This document shows positions 14,874 to 14,950 of a stretch of DNA of 14,950 nt, in pieces; the stretch's first letter is position 1, and every line of letters begins with the position of its first letter. The position numbers and the translations under genes were made by a program. The DNA comes from SG8-39 sp041558415 (GTDB taxonomy: Bacteria; Pseudomonadota; Gammaproteobacteria; Burkholderiales; SG8-39). The stretch lies in contig JBFFEY010000069.1 of the NCBI GenBank assembly GCA_041558415.1, positions 1 to 14,950 of the forward strand, given 5' to 3'. Below the pieces are notes generated by a model that did no database searches, had not been told where the DNA came from, and saw nothing but the letters and a program-made list of their open reading frames with translations.

Positions 14874-14950
14874 ATGGGGAAGCTGCCCCTCGATGGCGTG
14901 CGCGTCATCGAGTTCGCCCGGTCGGCACGGGGGGCGCTACGGCGCGCCCC
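14874..14950 (+). CDS. class III CoA-transferase (CaiB/BaiF family), 5' end, reading frame doubtful
   Basis: An ATG 6 bp after the lyase stop opens MGKLPLDGVRVIEFARS, the typical N-terminus of CaiB/BaiF formyl-CoA/carnitine-type CoA-transferases (LDGVRVIEF). After the serine the frame reads ARGALRRA, which does not fit the family. Dropping one G from the six-G run at 14929-14934 would give ARGRYGA, matching the family pattern S-x-x-G-x-Y-G-A. Either there is an indel in the run, or this is an atypical member. The window ends here. These enzymes move CoA between acids, for example from succinyl-CoA. Confidence 0.7.
   Translation, partial: MGKLPLDGVRVIEFARSARGALRRA

Overview
The window is GC-rich chromosomal DNA from a betaproteobacterium. 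The 16S rRNA 5' end on the minus strand has the betaproteobacterial form. The tRNA-Ser / 4.5S RNA / dnaX / ybaB / recR order and the long open antisense frames (strong GC bias at third codon positions) fit the same group. I see no phage, transposon, CRISPR or integrative-element signal. This looks like core chromosome plus a small carbon-metabolism island.

Layout, left to right. (1) Positions 1-381, minus strand: a strong sigma70 promoter, initiator tRNA-fMet(CAU), a boxA antitermination leader and the first 61 nt of 16S rRNA. The tRNA sits between the promoter and boxA, so it looks like the first gene of the rRNA operon. (2) 456-3357, minus strand: tRNA-Ser(GGA), SRP 4.5S RNA (ffs), dnaX, ybaB and recR, covering translation, protein targeting, replication and recombination. 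A perfect 13-bp inverted repeat lies between ffs and dnaX. (3) 3434-8136, minus strand: a two-component sodium:solute symporter (DUF4212 small subunit plus VC_2705-type large subunit) ending in a clear intrinsic terminator, then a small YggT-like membrane protein, then a 703-residue fusion of a DnaQ-type exonuclease with a CBS pair and a DUF294 nucleotidyltransferase-like region. (4) 8284-8955, plus strand: an unrecognised soluble protein divergent from the symporter operon. (5) 8970-10943, minus strand: acetyl-CoA synthetase. (6) 11186-14950, plus strand: class I fumarase, MFS transporter, HMG-CoA-lyase-family enzyme and the start of a class III (CaiB/BaiF) CoA-transferase.

How the parts may work together. 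Regions 3 to 5 look like uptake of a small organic acid (acetate is the natural guess) and its activation to acetyl-CoA. The exonuclease/CBS/DUF294 protein may be a regulator, since CBS/DUF294 proteins recur beside this symporter type. Region 6 has the enzyme classes needed to take mesaconate or citramalate to acetyl-CoA plus pyruvate, which would meet region 5 at acetyl-CoA. An ordinary TCA fumarase followed by a leucine/isovalerate-type HMG-CoA lyase is the conservative alternative.

Most notable points: the exonuclease-CBS-DUF294 fusion, a textbook EF-hand calcium loop inside the symporter, the tRNA-fMet-led rRNA operon, and the possible citramalate module.
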